Source: Atherix ibis
Lineage: Eukaryota > Arthropoda > Insecta > Diptera > Athericidae
Direction of reading: 5' to 3'
Assembly: GCA_958298945.1 (NCBI GenBank)
Contig: CATQJD010000005.1
Span: 744,001-808,000, forward strand
DNA: 64,000 bases
Positions 37,201 through 52,200 of this stretch are shown here, piece after piece. The notes under the pieces were generated by a model. The model ran no database searches and was not told the DNA's origin. It worked only from the letters and a program-made list of their open reading frames with translations. A program made the position numbers and the translations under genes. Each line of letters starts with the position of its first letter. Position 1 is the first letter of the stretch.

Positions 37201-39550
37201 TAGTATATTTAAGAGGAATATGAAGTATTATGTTTAAGAGGAATATGAAATAGTATGTTTAAGAAGAATGTGAAGTAGTATATTTAAGAGGAATATGAAG
37301 TAGCATGTTTAAGAGGAATATGAGGTAGAATGTTTAAGAGGAATATGAAGAAGTATGGTTAAGAGGATATGAAGTAGTATGTTTAAGAGGAATTTGAAGT
37401 AGTATATTTAAGAGGAATATGAAGAAGTATGGTTAAGAAGAATATGAAGAAGTATGTTTAAGAGGAATATGAAGTAGTATATTTAAGAGGAATATGAAGT
37501 AGTATGTTTAAGAGGAATATGAAGTAGTGTATTTAAGAAAAATATGAAGTAGTGTGTTTAAGAGAAATATGAAGTAGTATGTTTAAGAGGAATATGAAGT
37601 AGTATGTTTAAGAGGAATATGAAGTAGTATATTTAAGAGGAACATGAAGTAGTATGTTTAAGAGGAATATGAAGTAGTATAATTAAGAGGAATATGAAGT
37701 AGTATGTTTAAGAGAAATATGAAGTGGTATATTTAAGAGGAATATGAAGTAGTATATTTAAGAGGAATATGAAGTAGTGTATTTAAGAGGAATATGAAGT
37801 AGTATGTTTAAGAGGAATATGAAGTAGTATGTTTAAGAGGATTATGAAGTAGTATATTTAAGAGGAATATGAAGTAGTATATTTAAGAGGAATATGAAAT
37901 AGTATGTTTAAGAAGAATGTGAAGTAGTATATTTAAGAGGAATATGAAGTAGTATGTTTAAGAGGAATATGAAGAAGTATGGTTAAGAGGAATATGAAGT
38001 AGTATGTTTAAGAGGAATATGAAGAAGTATGGTTAAGAGGAATATGAAGTAGTATGTTTAAGAGGAATTTGAAGTAGTATATTTAAGAGGAATATGAAGA
38101 AGTATGGTTAAGAAGAATATGAAGTAGTATGTTTAAGAGGAATATGAAGTAGTATATTTAAGAGGAATATGAAGTAATATGTTTAAGAGGAATATGAAGT
38201 AGTGTATTTAAGAGGAATATGAAGTAGTATGTTTAAGAGAAATATGAAGTAGTATGTTTAAGAGGAATATGAAGTAGTACATTTAAGAGGAATATGAAAT
38301 AGTATGTTTAAGACAAACATGAAGTAGTATGTTTAAGAGGAATATGAAGTAGTATGTTTAAGAGGAATATGAATTAGTATATTTAAGAAGAATCTGAAGT
38401 AGTATATTTAAGAGGAATATGAAGTAATATGTTTAAGAGGAATATGAATTAGTATGTTTAAGAGGAATATGAAGTAGTATGTTTTAGAGGAATATGAAGT
38501 AGTATGTTTAAGAGGAATATGAAGTAGTATATATAAGAGGAATATGAAGTAGTATGTTTAAGAGGAATATGAAGCAGTGTATTGAAGAGGAATATGAAGT
38601 AGTATGTTTAAGAGGAACATGAAGTAGTATGTTTAAGAGGAATATGAAGTAGTATGTTTAAGAGGAATATGAAGTAGTATGTTTAAGAGGAATATGAAAT
38701 AGTATGTTTAAGAGGAATATGAAATAGTATGTTTAAGAGGAATATGAAGTAGTATGTTTAAGAGGAATATGAAGTAGTATGTTTAAGAGGAATATGAGAT
38801 AGTATGTTTAAGAGGAATATGAAATAGTATGTTTAAGAGGAATATGAAGTAGTATGTATAAGAGGAATATGAAGTAGTATATTTAAGAGGAATATGAAGT
38901 AGTATATTTAAGAGGAATATGAAGTATTATGTTTAAGAGGAATATGAAATAGCATGTTTAAGAGGAATATGAAGTAGTATATTTAAGAGGAATATGAACT
39001 AGTATGTTTAAGAGGAATATCAAGTAGTATGTTTAAGACAAATATGAAGTAGTATGTTTAAGAGGAATATGAAGTAGTATGTTTAAGAGGTATATGAAGT
39101 AGTATATTTAAGAGGAATATGAAGAAGTATGTTTAAGAGGAATATGAAGTAGTGTATTTAAGAGAAATATGAAGTAGTATGTTTAAGAGGAATATGAAGT
39201 AGTATGTTTAAGAGGAATATGAAGTAGTATATTTAAGAGGAATATGAAGTAGTATGTTTAAGAGGAATATGAAATAGTATGTTTAAGACAAACATGAAGT
39301 AGTATGTTTAAGAGGAATATGAAGTAGTATGTTTAAGAGGAATATGAATTAGTATATTTAAGAAGAATCTGAAGTAGTATATTTAAGAGGAATATGAAGT
39401 AATATGTTTAAGAGGAATATGAATTAGTATGTTTAAGAGGAATATGAAATAGTATGTTTAAGAGGAATATGAAATAGTATGTTTAAGAGGAATATGTATA
39501 TTTAAGAGGAATATGAAGTAGTATGTTTAAGAGGAATATAAAGTAGTATG
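33951..39550. repeat. 2.80-kb higher-order tandem duplication (112 monomers, two copies)
   Basis: TACTATGTTG is at 33951 and 36751, and TAGCATGTTT followed by AAGAGGATATGAAG is at 34501 and 37301, both exactly 2800 bp apart. An extra partial copy places TACTATGTTG at 35950 as well. The same variant series (TAATTAAGAG, TGTTGAAGAG, TGTCGAAGAG, TGTATAAGAG) occurs at 9600-9720, just left of the non-LTR insertion. Confidence 0.85.
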
Positions 39551-40429
39551 TTTAAGAGGAATATGATGTAGTATGTTTAAGAGGAATATGAAGTAGTATG
39601 TTTCAGAGGAATATGAAGTAGTATGTATAAGAGGAATATGAAGTAGTATATTTAAGAGGAACATGCAGTAGTATGTTTAAGAGGAATATGAAGTAGTATT
39701 TTTAAGAGGAATATGAAGTAGTGTATTTAAGAGGAATATGAAGTAGTATGTTTAAGAGGAATATGAAGTAGTATGTTTAAGAGGAATATGAAGTAGTATG
39801 TTTAAGAGAAATATGAAGTGGTATATTTAAGAGGAATATGAAGTAGTATTTTTAAGAGGAATATGAAGTAGTGTATTTAAGAGGAATATGAAGTAGTATG
39901 TTTAAGAGGAATATGAAGTAGTATGTTGAAGAGGAATATGAAATTGTATGTTTAAGAGGAATATGAAATAGTATGTTTAAGAGTAATATGAAATAGTATG
40001 TTTAAAAGAAATATGAAGTAGTATGTTTAAGAGGAATATGAAGTAGTATGTTTAAGAGGAATATGAAGTACTATGTTTAAGAGGAATATGAAGTAGTATG
40101 TTTCAGAGGAATATGAAGTAGTATGTATAAGAGGAATATGAAGTAGTATATTTAAGAGGAACATGCAGTAGTATGTTTAAGAGGAATATGAAGTAGTATA
40201 TTTAAGAGGAATATGAAGTAGTATGTTTAAGAGAAATATGAAGTGGTATATTTAAGAGGAATATGAAGTAGTATTTTTAAGAGGAATATGAAGTAGTGTA
40301 TTTAAGAGGAATATGAAGTAGTATGTTTAAGAGGAATATGAAGTAGTATGTTTAAGAGGAATATGAAGTAGTATATTTAAGAGGAATATGAAGTAGTATG
40401 TTTAAGAGAAATATGAAGTGGTATATTTA

Positions 40430-41330
40430 AGAGTAATATGAAATAGTATGTTTAAGAAGAATGTGAAGTAGTATATTTAAGAGGAATATGAAGTAGTATG
40501 TTTAAGAGGAATATAAAGTAGTATGTTTAAGAGGAATATGAAGTAGTATGTTAAGAGGAATATGAAGTAGTATGTTTAAGAGGAATATGAAGAAGTATAT
40601 TTAAGAGGAATATGAAGTAGTATATTTAAGAGGAATATGAAGTATAATGTTTAAGAGGAATATGAAATAGTATGTTTAAGAAGAATGTTAAGTAGTATAT
40701 TTAAGAGGAATATGAAGTAGTATGTTTAAAAGGAATATGAAGTAGTATGTTTAAGAGGAATATGAAGTAGTATGTTTAAGAGGAATATGAAGTAGTATGT
40801 TTAAGAGGAATATGAAGTAGTATATTTAAGAGGAACATGCAGTAGTATGTTTAAGAGGAATATGAAGTAGTATATTTAAGAGGAATATGAAGTAGTATGT
40901 TTAAGAGAAATATGAAGTGGTATATTTAAGAGTAATATGAAATAGTATGTTTAAGAAGAATGTGAAGTAGTATATTTAAGAGGAATATGAAGTAGTATGT
41001 TTAAGAGGAATATAAAGTAGTATGTTTAAGAGGAATATGAAGTAGTATGTTAAGAGGAATATGAAGTAGTATGTTTAAGAGGAATATGAAGAAGTATATT
41101 TAAGAGGAATATGAAGTAGTATATTTAAGAGGAATATGAAGTATAATGTTTAAGAGGAAAATGAAATAGTATGTTTAAGAAGAATGTTAAGTAGTATATT
41201 TAAGAGGAATATGAAGTAGTATGTTTAAAAGGAATATGAAGTAGTATGTTTAAGAGGAATATGAAGTAGTATGTTTAAGAGGAATATGAAGTAGTATGTT
41301 TAAGAGGAATATGAAGTAGTATATTTAAGA
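40430..41330. repeat. About 500-bp tandem duplication
   Basis: A 24-bp monomer with TATGTTAAGAGG is at about 40549 and 41048 (499 bp apart). AAGAATGTTAAGTAG and GAAGTATAATG follow each. A related 500-bp spacing links ACATGCAGTAG at 39661 and 40161. Confidence 0.8.
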
Positions 41331-43100
41331 GGAATATGAAGTAGTATCTTTAAGAGGAATATGAAGTAGTATGAATAAGAGGAATATGAAGTAGTATGTT
41401 TAAGAGGAATATGAAGTAGTATATTTAAGAGGAATATGAAGTAGTATCTTTAAGAGGAATATGAAGTGTTAGGTTTAAGAGGAATATGAAATAGTATGTT
41501 TAAGAGGAATATGAAGTAGTATATTTAAGAGGAATATGAAGTAGTATGTTTAAGAGGAATATGAAGTAGTATGAATAAGAGGAATATGAAGTAGTATGTT
41601 TAAGAGGAATATGAAGTAGTATATTTAAGAGGAATATGAAGTAGTATCTTTAAGAGGAATATGAAGTGTTAGGTTTAAGAGGAATATGAAATAGTATTTT
41701 TAAGAGGAATATGAAGTAGTTTATTTAAGAGGAATATGAAGTAGTATGTTTAAGAGGAATATGAAGTAGTATGTTTAAGAGGAATACGAAGTAGTATGTT
41801 TAAGAGAAATATGAAGTAGTATGTTTAAGAGGAATATGAAGTGTTAGGTTTAAGAGGAATATGAAATAGTATTTTTAAGAGGAATATGAAGTAGTATATT
41901 TAAGAGGAATATGAAGTAGTATGTTTAAGAGGAATATGAAGTAGTATGTTTAAGAGGAATACGAAGTAGTATGTTTAAGAGCAATATGAAGTCGTATGTT
42001 TAAGAGGAATATGAAGTAGTATGTTTAAGAGGAATATGAAGTAGTATGTTTAAGAGGAATATGAAGTAGTATATTTAAGAGGAATATGAAGTAATACGTT
42101 TAAGAGGAATATGAAGTAGTGTATTTAAGAGGAATATGAAATAGTATGTTTAAAAGGAATATGAAGTTGTATGTTTAAGAGGAATATGAAATAATAGTAT
42201 GCTTCAGAGGAATATGAAGTAGTATGTATAAGAGGAATATGAAGTAGTATATTTAAGAGGAACATGAAGTAGTATGGTTAAGAGGAATAAGAAGTAGTAT
42301 ATTTAAGAGGAATATGAAGTAGTATGTTTAAGAGAAATATGAAGTGGTATATTTAAGAGGAATATGAAGTTGTATATTTAAGAGGAATATGAAGTAGTGT
42401 ATTTAAGAGGAATATGAAGTAGTATGTTTAAGAGGAATATGAAGTAGTATGTTTAAGAGGAATATGAAGTAGTATATTTAAGAGGAATATGAAGTAGTAT
42501 ATTTAAGAGGAATATGAAGTGTTAGGTTTAAGAGGAATATGAAATAGTATGTTTAAGAGGAATATGAAGTAGTATATTTAAGAGCAATATGAAGTAGTAT
42601 GTTTAAGAGGAATATGAAGTAGTATGTTTAAGAGGAATATGAAGTAGTATGTTTAAGAGAAATATGAAGTAGTATGTTTAAGAGGAATATGAAGTAGTAT
42701 CTTTAAGAGGAATATGAAGTAGTATATTTAAGAGGAATATAAAGTAGTATGTTTAAGAGGAATATGAAGTCGTATGTTTAAGAGGAATATGAAGTAGTAT
42801 GTTTAAGAGGAATATAAAGTAGTATGTTTAAGAGGAATATGAAGTAGTATATTTAAGAGGAATATGAAGTAGTACGTTTAAGAGGAATATGAAGTAGTGT
42901 ATTTAAGAGGAATATGAAGTAGTATGTTTAAGAGGAGTATGAAGTTGTATGTTTAAGAGGAATATGAAGTAGTATATTTAAGAGGAATATGAAGTAGTAT
43001 ATTTAAGAGGTATATGAAGTATTATGTTTAAGAGGAATATAAAATAGTATGTTTAAGAAGAATGTGAAGTAGTATGTTTAAGAGGAATATGAAGTAGTAT

Positions 43101-43750
43101 GTTTCAGAGGAATATGAAGTAGTATGTATAAGAGGAATATGAAGTAGTATATTTAAGAGGAACATGAAGTAGTATGTTTAAGAGGAATATGAAGTAGTAT
43201 ATTTAAGAGGAATATGAAGTAGTATGTTTAAGAGAAATATGAAGTGGTATATTTAAGAGGAATATGAATTAGTATATTTAAGAGGAATATGAAGTAGTGT
43301 ATTTAAGAGGAATATGAAGTATTATGTTTAAGAGGAATATGAAGTAGTATGTTTAAGAGGAATATGAAGTAGTATATTTAAGAGGAATATGAAGTAGTAT
43401 ATTTAAGAGGAATATGAAGTAGTATGTTTCAGAGGAATATGAAGTAGTATGTATAAGAGGAATATGAAGTAGTATATTTAAGAGGAACATGAAGTAGTAT
43501 GTTTAAGAGGAATATGAAGTAGTATATTTAAGAGGAATATGAAGTAGTATGTTTAAGAGAAATATGAAGTGGTATATTTAAGAGGAATATGAATTAGTAT
43601 ATTTAAGAGGAATATGAAGTAGTGTATTTAAGAGGAATATGAAGTATTATGTTTAAGAGGAATATGAAGTAGTATGTTTAAGAGGAATATGAAGTAGTAT
43701 ATTTAAGAGGAATATGAAGTAGTATATTTAAGAGGAATATGAAGTATTAT
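43101..43750. repeat. 325-bp tandem duplication (13 monomers, two copies)
   Basis: GTTTCAGAGG is at 43101 and 43426, and GAATTAGTATATTTAAGAGG follows each at about 43266 and 43591. The copies look identical by eye. Each contains an unoccupied version of the non-LTR insertion site. Confidence 0.88.
43142..43159. other. Unoccupied paralogue of the non-LTR insertion site
   Basis: Here TTTCAGAGG, TGTATAAGAGG, AAGTAGTATATTTAAGAG and GAACATGAAG follow one another without interruption. The left flank of the element (9808-9868) ends with the same series up to ...TTTAAGAG, and the right flank (15308 on) begins GAACATGAAG. Agreement continues for several monomers on both sides, including the later TAAGAGAAAT and GAAGTGGTATATTT. 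This shows the pre-insertion state in a duplicated copy. Similar sites are at about 43468, 46143 and 49743. Confidence 0.88.
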
Positions 43751-46232
43751 GTTTAAGAGGAATATGAAGTAGTATATTTAAGAGGAATATGAGGTAGTAC
43801 GCTTAAGAGGAATATGAAGTAGTATGTTTAAGAGGAATATGAGATAGTATGTTTAAGAGGAATATGAAATAGTATGCTTAAGAGGAATATGAAGTAGTAT
43901 GTTTAAGAGGAATATGAAGTAGTATGTTTAAGAGGAATATGAAGTTGTATGTTTAAGAGGAATATGAAGTAGTATGTTTCAGAGGAATATGAAGTAGTAT
44001 GTATAAGAGGAATATGAAGTAGTATATTTAAGAGGAACATGAAGTTGTATGTTTAAGAAGAATATGAAGTAGTATATTTAAGAGGAATATGATGTTGTAT
44101 GTTTAAGAGAAATATGAAGTAGTATGTTTAAGAGGAATATGAAGTAGTATGTTTAAGAGGAATATGAAGTAGTATTTTTGAGAGGAATATGAAGTAGTAT
44201 GTTAAAGAGGAATATGAAGTAGTATGTTTAAGAGTAATATGAATTAGTATGTTTAAGATGAATATGAAGTAGTATATTTAAGAGGAATATGAAGTAGTAT
44301 ATTTAAGAAGAATATGAAGTAGTATGTTTAAGAGGAATATGAAGTAGTATGTTTAAGAGGAATATATAGTAGTATGTTAAAAAGGAATATGAAGTAGTAT
44401 GTTTAAGAGGAATATGAAGTAGTATATTTAAGAGGAATATGAAGTAGTATGTTTAAGAGGAATATGATGTAGTGTATTTAAGAGGAATATGAAGTAGTAT
44501 GTTTAAGAGGAATTTGAAGTAGTATGTTTACGAGGAATATGAAGTAGTATGCTTAAGAGGAATTTGAAGTAGTATGTTTAAGAGGAATATGAAGTAGTAT
44601 GTTTAAGAGGAATATGAAGTAGTATATTTAAGAGGAATATGAAGTAGTATCTTTAAGAGGAATATGAAGTGTTAGGTTTAAGAGGAATATGAAGTAGTAT
44701 GTTTAAGAGGAATATGAAGTAGTGTATTTAAGAGGAATATGAAGTAGTATGTTTAAGAGGAATTTGAAGTAGTATGTTTAATAGGAATATGAAGTAGTAT
44801 GTTTAAGAGGAATATGAAGTAGTATGTTTAAGAGGAATATGAAGTAGTATGTTTAAGAGGAATATGAAGTAGTATATATAAGAGGAATATGAAGTAGTAT
44901 GTTTAAGAGGAATATGAAGTAGTATGTTTAAGAGGAATATGAAGTAGTATGTTTCAGAGGAATATGAAATAGTATGTTTAAGAGGAATATGAAGTAGTAT
45001 ATTTAAGAGGAATATGAAGTAGTATATTTAAGAGGAATATGAAGTAGTATGTTTAAGAGGAATATGAAATAGTATGTTTAAGAGGAATATGAAGTAGTAT
45101 GTTTAAGAGGAATTTGAAGTGGTATGTTTAAGAGGAATATGAAGTAGTATGTTTAAGAGGAATATGAAGTAGTATGTTTCAGAGGAATATGAAGTAGTAT
45201 ATTTAAGAGGAATATGAAGTAGTATATTTAAGAGGAACATGAAGTAGTATGTTTAAGAGGAATATGAAGTAGTATATTTAAGAGGAATATGAAGTAGTAT
45301 ATTTAAGAGAACAAATGAAGTGGTATATTTAAGAGGAATATGAAGTAGTATATTTAAGAGGAATATGAAATAGTATGTTTAAGAGGAATATGAAGTAGTA
45401 TGTTTAAGAGGAATATATAGTAGTATGTTTAAGAGGAATATGAAGTAGTATGTTTAAGAGGAATATGAAGTATTATGTTTAAGAGGAATATGAAGTAGTG
45501 TATTTAAGAGGAATATGAAGTAGTATGTTTAAGAGGAATTTGAAGTAGTATGTTTAAGAGGAATATGAAGTAGTATGTTTAAGAGGAATTTGAAGTAGTA
45601 TGTTTAAGAGGAATATGAAGTAGTATGTTTAAGAGGAATATGAAGTAGTATATTTAAGAGGAATATGAAGTAGTATCTTTAAGAGGAATATGAAGTGTTA
45701 GGTTTAAGAGGAATATGAAATAGTATGTTTAAGAGGAATATGTAGTAGTATATTTAAGAGGAATATGAAGTAGTATGTTTAAGAGGAATATGAAGTAGTA
45801 TGTTTAAGAGGAATATGAAGTAGTATGTTTAAGAGGAATATGAAGTAGTATATTTAAGAGGAATATGAAGTAGTATGTTTAAGAGGAATATGAAGTAGTA
45901 TGTTTAAGAGGAACATGAAGTAGTATGTTTAAGAGGAATATGAAGTAGTATGTTTAAGAGGAATATGAAGTAGTATGTTTAAGAGGAATATGAAATAGTA
46001 TGTTTAAGAGGAATATGAAGTAGTATGTTTAAGAGGAATTTGAAGTAGTATGTTTAAGAGGAATATGAAGTAGTATGTTTAAGAGGAATATGAAGTAGTA
46101 TGTTTCAGAGGAATATGAAGTAGTATGTATAAGAGGAATATGAAGTAGTATATTTAAGAGGAACATGAAGTAGTATGTTTAAGAGGAATATGAAGTAATA
46201 TATTTAAGAGGAATATGAAGTAGTATATTTAA

Positions 46233-49200
46233 GAGAACAAATGAAGTGGTATATTTAAGAGGAATATGATGTTGTATATTTAAGAGGAATATGAAGTAGT
46301 ATGTTTAAGAGGAATATCAAGTAGTATGTTTAAGAGGAATATGAAGTAGTATGTTTAAGAGGAATATGAAGTAGTATGTTTAAGAGGAATATGAAGTAGT
46401 ATGTTTAAGAGGAATATGAAGTAGTATTTTGAAGAGGAATATGAAGTAGTATGTTTAAGAGGAATATGAAGTAGTATGTTTAAGAGGAATTTGAAGTAGT
46501 ATGTTTAAGAGGAACATGAAGTAGTATGTTTAAGAGGAATATGAAGTAGTATATTTAAGAGAAATATGAAGTAGTATGTTTAAGACGAATATGAAGTAGT
46601 ATATTTAAGAGGAATACGAAGTAGTATGTTTAAGAGGAATATGAAGTAGTATGTTTAAGAGGAATATGAAATAGTATGTTTAAGAGGAATATGCAATAGT
46701 ATGTTTAAGAGGAATATGAAGTAGTATGTTTAAGAGGAATATGAAGTAGTATGTTTAAGAGGAATATGAAGTAGTATGTTTAAGAGGAATATGAAGTAGT
46801 ATGTTTAAGAGGAATATGAAGTAGTATGTAAAAGAGGAATATGAAGTAGTATATTTAAGAAGAATATGAAGTAGTATATTTAAGAGGAATATGAAGTATT
46901 ATGTTTAAGAGGAATATGAAATGGTATGTTTAAGAGGAATATGAAGTAGTATTTTTAAGAGAAATATGAAGTAGTATATTTAAGAAGAATATGAAGTAGT
47001 ATGTTTAAGAGGAATATGAAGTAGTATGTTTAAGACAAATATGAAGCAGTATGTATAAGAGGAATATGAAGTAGTATGTTTAAGAGGAATATGAAGTAGT
47101 ATATTTAAGAGGAATATGAAGAAGTATGTTTAAGAGGAATATGAAGTAGTGTATTTAGAGAAATATGAAGTAGTATATTTAAGAGGAACATGAAGTAGTA
47201 TATTTAAGAGGAACATGAAGTAGTATGTTTAAGAGGAACATGAAGTAGTATGTTTAAGAGGAATATGAAGTAGTATGTTTAAGAGGAATATGAAGTAGTA
47301 TGTTTAAGAGGAATATGAAATAGTATGTTTAAGAGGAATATGAAGTATTATGTTTAAGAGGAATATGAAGTAGTGTATTTAAGAGGAATATGAAGTAGTA
47401 TGTTTAAGAGGAATTTGAAGTACTATGTTTAAGAGGAATATGAAGTAGTATGTTTAAGAGGAATTTGAAGTAGTATGTTTAAGAGGAATATGAAGTAGTA
47501 TGTTTTAGAGTAATATGAAGTAGTATATTTAAGAGGAATATGAAGTAGTATCTTTAAGAGGAATATGAAGTGTTAGGTTTAAGAGGAATATGAAATAGTA
47601 TGTTTAAGAGGAATATGTAGTAGTATATTTAAGAGGAATATGAAGTAGTATGTTTAAGAGGAATATGAAGTAGTATGTTTAAGAGGAATATGAAGTAGTA
47701 TGTTTAAGAGGAATATGAAGTAGTATATTTAAGAGGAATATGAAGTAGTATGTTTAAGAGGAATATGAAGTAGTATGTTTAAGAGGAACATGAAGTAGTA
47801 TGTTTAAGAGGAATATGAAGTAGTATGTTTAAGAGGAATATGAAGTAGTATGTTTAAGAGGAATATGAAATAGTATGTTTAAGAGGAATATGAAGTAGTA
47901 TGTTTAAGAGGAATTTGAAGTAGTATGTTTAAGAGGAATATGAAGTAGTATGTTTAAGAGGAATATGAAGTAGTATGTTTCAGAGGAATATGAAGTAGTA
48001 TGTATAAGAGGAATATGAAGTAGTATATTTAAGAGGAACATGAAGTAGTATGTTTAAGAGGAATATGAAGTAATATATTTAAGAGGAATATGAAGTAGTA
48101 TATTTAAGAGAACAAATGAAGTGGTATATTTAAGAGGAATATGATGTTGTATATTTAAGAGGAATATGAAGTAGTATGTTTAAGAGGAATATGAAGTAGT
48201 ATGTTTAAGAGGAATATGAAGTAGTATGTTTAAGAGGAATATGAAGTAGTATGTTTAAGAGGAATATGAAGTAGTATGTTTAAGAGGAATATGAAGAAGT
48301 ATTTTTAAGAGGAATATGAAGTAGTATGTTTAAGAGGAATATGAAGTAGTATGTTTAAGAGGAATATGAAGTAGTATGTTTAAGAGGAACATGAAGTAGT
48401 ATGTTTAAGAGGAATATGAAGTAGTATATTTAAGAGAAATATGAAGTAGTATGTTTAAGACGAATATGAAGTAGTATATTTAAGAGGAATACGAAGTAGT
48501 ATGTTTAAGAGGAATATGAAGTAGTATGTTTAAGAGGAATATGAAATAGTATGTTTAAGAGGAATATGCAATAGTATGTTTAAGAGGAATATGAAGTAGT
48601 ATGTTTAAGAGGAATATGAAGTAGTATGTTTAAGAGGAATATGAAGTAGTATGTTTAAGAGGAATATGAAGTAGTATGTTTAAGAGGAATATGAAGTAGT
48701 ATGTAAAAGAGGAATATGAAGTAGTATATTTAAGAAGAATATGAAGTAGTATATTTAAGAGGAATATGAAGTATTATGTTTAAGAGGAATATGAAATGGT
48801 ATGTTTAAGAGGAATATGAAGTAGTATTTTTAAGAGGAATATGAAGTAGTATATTTAAGAAGAATATGAAGTAGTATGTTTAAGAGGAATATGAAGTAGT
48901 ATGTTTAAGAGGAATATGAAGTAGTATGTTTAAGAGGAATATGAAGTAGTATCTTTAAGAGGAATATGAAGTAGTTTGTTTAAGAGGAATATGAAGTAGT
49001 GTATTTAAGAGGAATATGAAGTAGTATGTTTAAGAGGAATATGAAGTAGTATGTTTAAGAGGAATATGAAGTAGTATATTTAAGAGGAATATGAAGTAGT
49101 ATCTTTAAGAGGAATATGAAGTGTTAGGCTTAAGAGGAATATGAAATAGTATGTTTAAGAAGAATATGAAGTAGTATATTTAAGAGGAATATGAAGTAGT

Positions 49201-52200
49201 ATGTTTAAGAGGAATATGAAGTAGTATGTTTAAGAGGAATATGAAGTAGTATGTTTAAGAGAAATATGAAGTAGTATCTTTAAGAGGAATATGAAGTAGT
49301 ATATTTAAGAGGAATATGAAGTAGTATGTTTAAGAGGAATATGAAGTAGTATTTTTAAGAGGAATATGAAGTAGTATATTTAAGAAGAATATGAAGTAGT
49401 ATGTTTAAGAGGAATATGAAGTAGTATGTTTAAGAGGAATATGAAGTAGTATATTTAAGAGGAATATGAAGTAGTATGTTTAAGAGGAATATGAAGTAGT
49501 ATGTTTAAGAGGAACATGAAGTAGTATGTTTAAGAGGAATATGAAGTAGTATGTTTAAGAGGAATATGAAGTAGTATGTTTAAGAGGAATATGAAATAGT
49601 ATGTTTAAGAGGAATATGAAGTAGTATGTTTAAGAGGAATTTGAAGTAGTATGTTTAAGAGGAATATGAAGTAGTATGTTTAAGAGGAATATGAAGTAGT
49701 ATGTTTCAGAGGAATATGAAGTAGTATGTATAAGAGGAATATGAAGTAGTATATTTAAGAGGAACATAAAGTAGTATGTTTAAGAGGAATATGAAGTAAT
49801 ATATTTAAGAGGAATATGAAGTAGTATATTTAAGAGAACAAATGAAGTGGTATATTTAAGAGGAATATGATGTTGTATATTTAAGAGGAATATGAAGTAG
49901 TATGTTTAAGAGGAATATCAAGTAGTATGTTTAAGAGGAATATGAAGTAGTATGTTTAAGAGGAATATGAAGTAGTATGTTTAAGAGGAATATGAAGTAG
50001 TATGTTTAAGAGGAATATGAAGTAGTATTTTGAAGAGGAATATGAAGTAGTATGTTTAAGAGGAATATGAAGTAGTATGTTTAAGAGGAATTTGAAGTAG
50101 TATGTTTAAGAGGAACATGAAGTAGTATGTTTAAGAGGAATATGAAGTAGTATATTTAAGAGAAATATGAAGTAGTATGTTTAAGACGAATATGAAGTAG
50201 TATATTTAAGAGGAATACGAAGTAGTATGTTTAAGAGGAATATGAAGTAGTATGTTTAAGAGGAATATGAAATAGTATGTTTAAGAGGAATATGCAATAG
50301 TATGTTTAAGAGGAATATGAAGTAGTATGTTTAAGAGGAATATGAAGTAGTATGTTTAAGAGGAATATGAAGTAGTATGTTTAAGAGGAATATGAAGTAG
50401 TATGTTTAAGAGGAATATGAAGTAGTATGTAAAAGAGGAATATGAAGTAGTATATTTAAGAAGAATATGAAGTAGTATATTTAAGAGGAATATGAAGTAT
50501 TATGTTTAAGAGGAATATGAAATGGTATGTTTAAGAGGAATATGAAGTAGTATTTTTAAGAGAAATATGAAGTAGTATATTTAAGAAGAATATGAAGTAG
50601 TATGTTTAAGAGGAATATGAAGTAGTATGTTTAAGACAAATATGAAGCAGTATGTATAAGAGGAATATGAAGTAGTATGTTTAAGAGGAATATGAAGTAG
50701 TATATTTAAGAGGAATATGAAGAAGTATGTTTAAGAGGAATATGAAGTAGTGTATTTAGAGAAATATGAAGTAGTATATTTAAGAGGAACATGAAGTAGT
50801 ATATTTAAGAGGAACATGAAGTAGTATGTTTAAGAGGAACATGAAGTAGTATGTTTAAGAGGAATATGAAGTAGTATGTTTAAGAGGAATATGAAGTAGT
50901 ATGTTTAAGAGGAATATGAAATAGTATGTTTAAGAGGAATATGAAGTATTATGTTTAAGAGGAATATGAAGTAGTGTATTTAAGAGGAATATGAAGTAGT
51001 ATGTTTAAGAGGAATTTGAAGTACTATGTTTAAGAGGAATATGAAGTAGTATGTTTAAGAGGAATTTGAAGTAGTATGTTTAAGAGGAATATGAAGTAGT
51101 ATGTTTTAGAGGAATATGAAGTAGTATATTTAAGAGGAATATGAAGTAGTATCTTTAAGAGGAATATAAAGTGTTAGGTTTAAGAGGAATATGAAATAGT
51201 ATGTTTAAGAGGAATATGTAGTAGTATATTTAAGAGGAATATGAAGTAGTATGTTTAAGAGGAATATGAAGTAGTATGTTTAAGAGGAATATGAAGTAGT
51301 ATGTTTAAGAGGAATATGAAGTAGTATATTTAAGAGGAATATGAAGTAGTATGTTTAAGAGGAATATGAAGTAGTATGTTTAAGAGGAACATGAAGTAGT
51401 ATGTTTAAGAGGAATATGAAGTAGTATGTTTAAGAGGAATATGAAGTAGTATGTTTAAGAGGAATATGAAATAGTATGTTTAAGAGGAATATGAAGTAGT
51501 ATGTTTAAGAGGAATTTGAAGTAGTATGTTTAAGAGGAATATGAAGTAGTATGTTTAAGAGGAATATGAAGTAGTATGTTTCAGAGGAATATGAAGTAGT
51601 ATGTATAAGAGGAATATGAAGTAGTATATTTAAGAGGAACATGAAGTAGTATGTTTAAGAGGAATATGAAGTAATATATTTAAGAGGAATATGAAGTAGT
51701 ATATTTAAGAGAACAAATGAAGTGGTATATTTAAGAGGAATATGATGTTGTATATTTAAGAGGAATATGAAGTAGTATGTTTAAGAGGAATATGAAGTAG
51801 TATGTTTAAGAGGAATATGAAGTAGTATGTTTAAGAGGAATATGAAGTAGTATGTTTAAGAGGAATATGAAGTAGTATGTTTAAGAGGAATATGAAGTAG
51901 TATTTTTAAGAGGAATATGAAGTAGTATGTTTAAGAGGAATATGAAGTAGTATGTTTAAGAGGAATATGAAGTAGTATGTTTAAGAGGAACATGAAGTAG
52001 TATGTTTAAGAGGAATATGAAGTAGTATATTTAAGAGAAATATGAAGTAGTATGTTTAAGACGAATATGAAGTAGTATATTTAAGAGGAATACGAAGTAG
52101 TATGTTTAAGAGGAATATGAAGTAGTATGTTTAAGAGGAATATGAAATAGTATGTTTAAGAGGAATATGCAATAGTATGTTTAAGAGGAATATGAAGTAG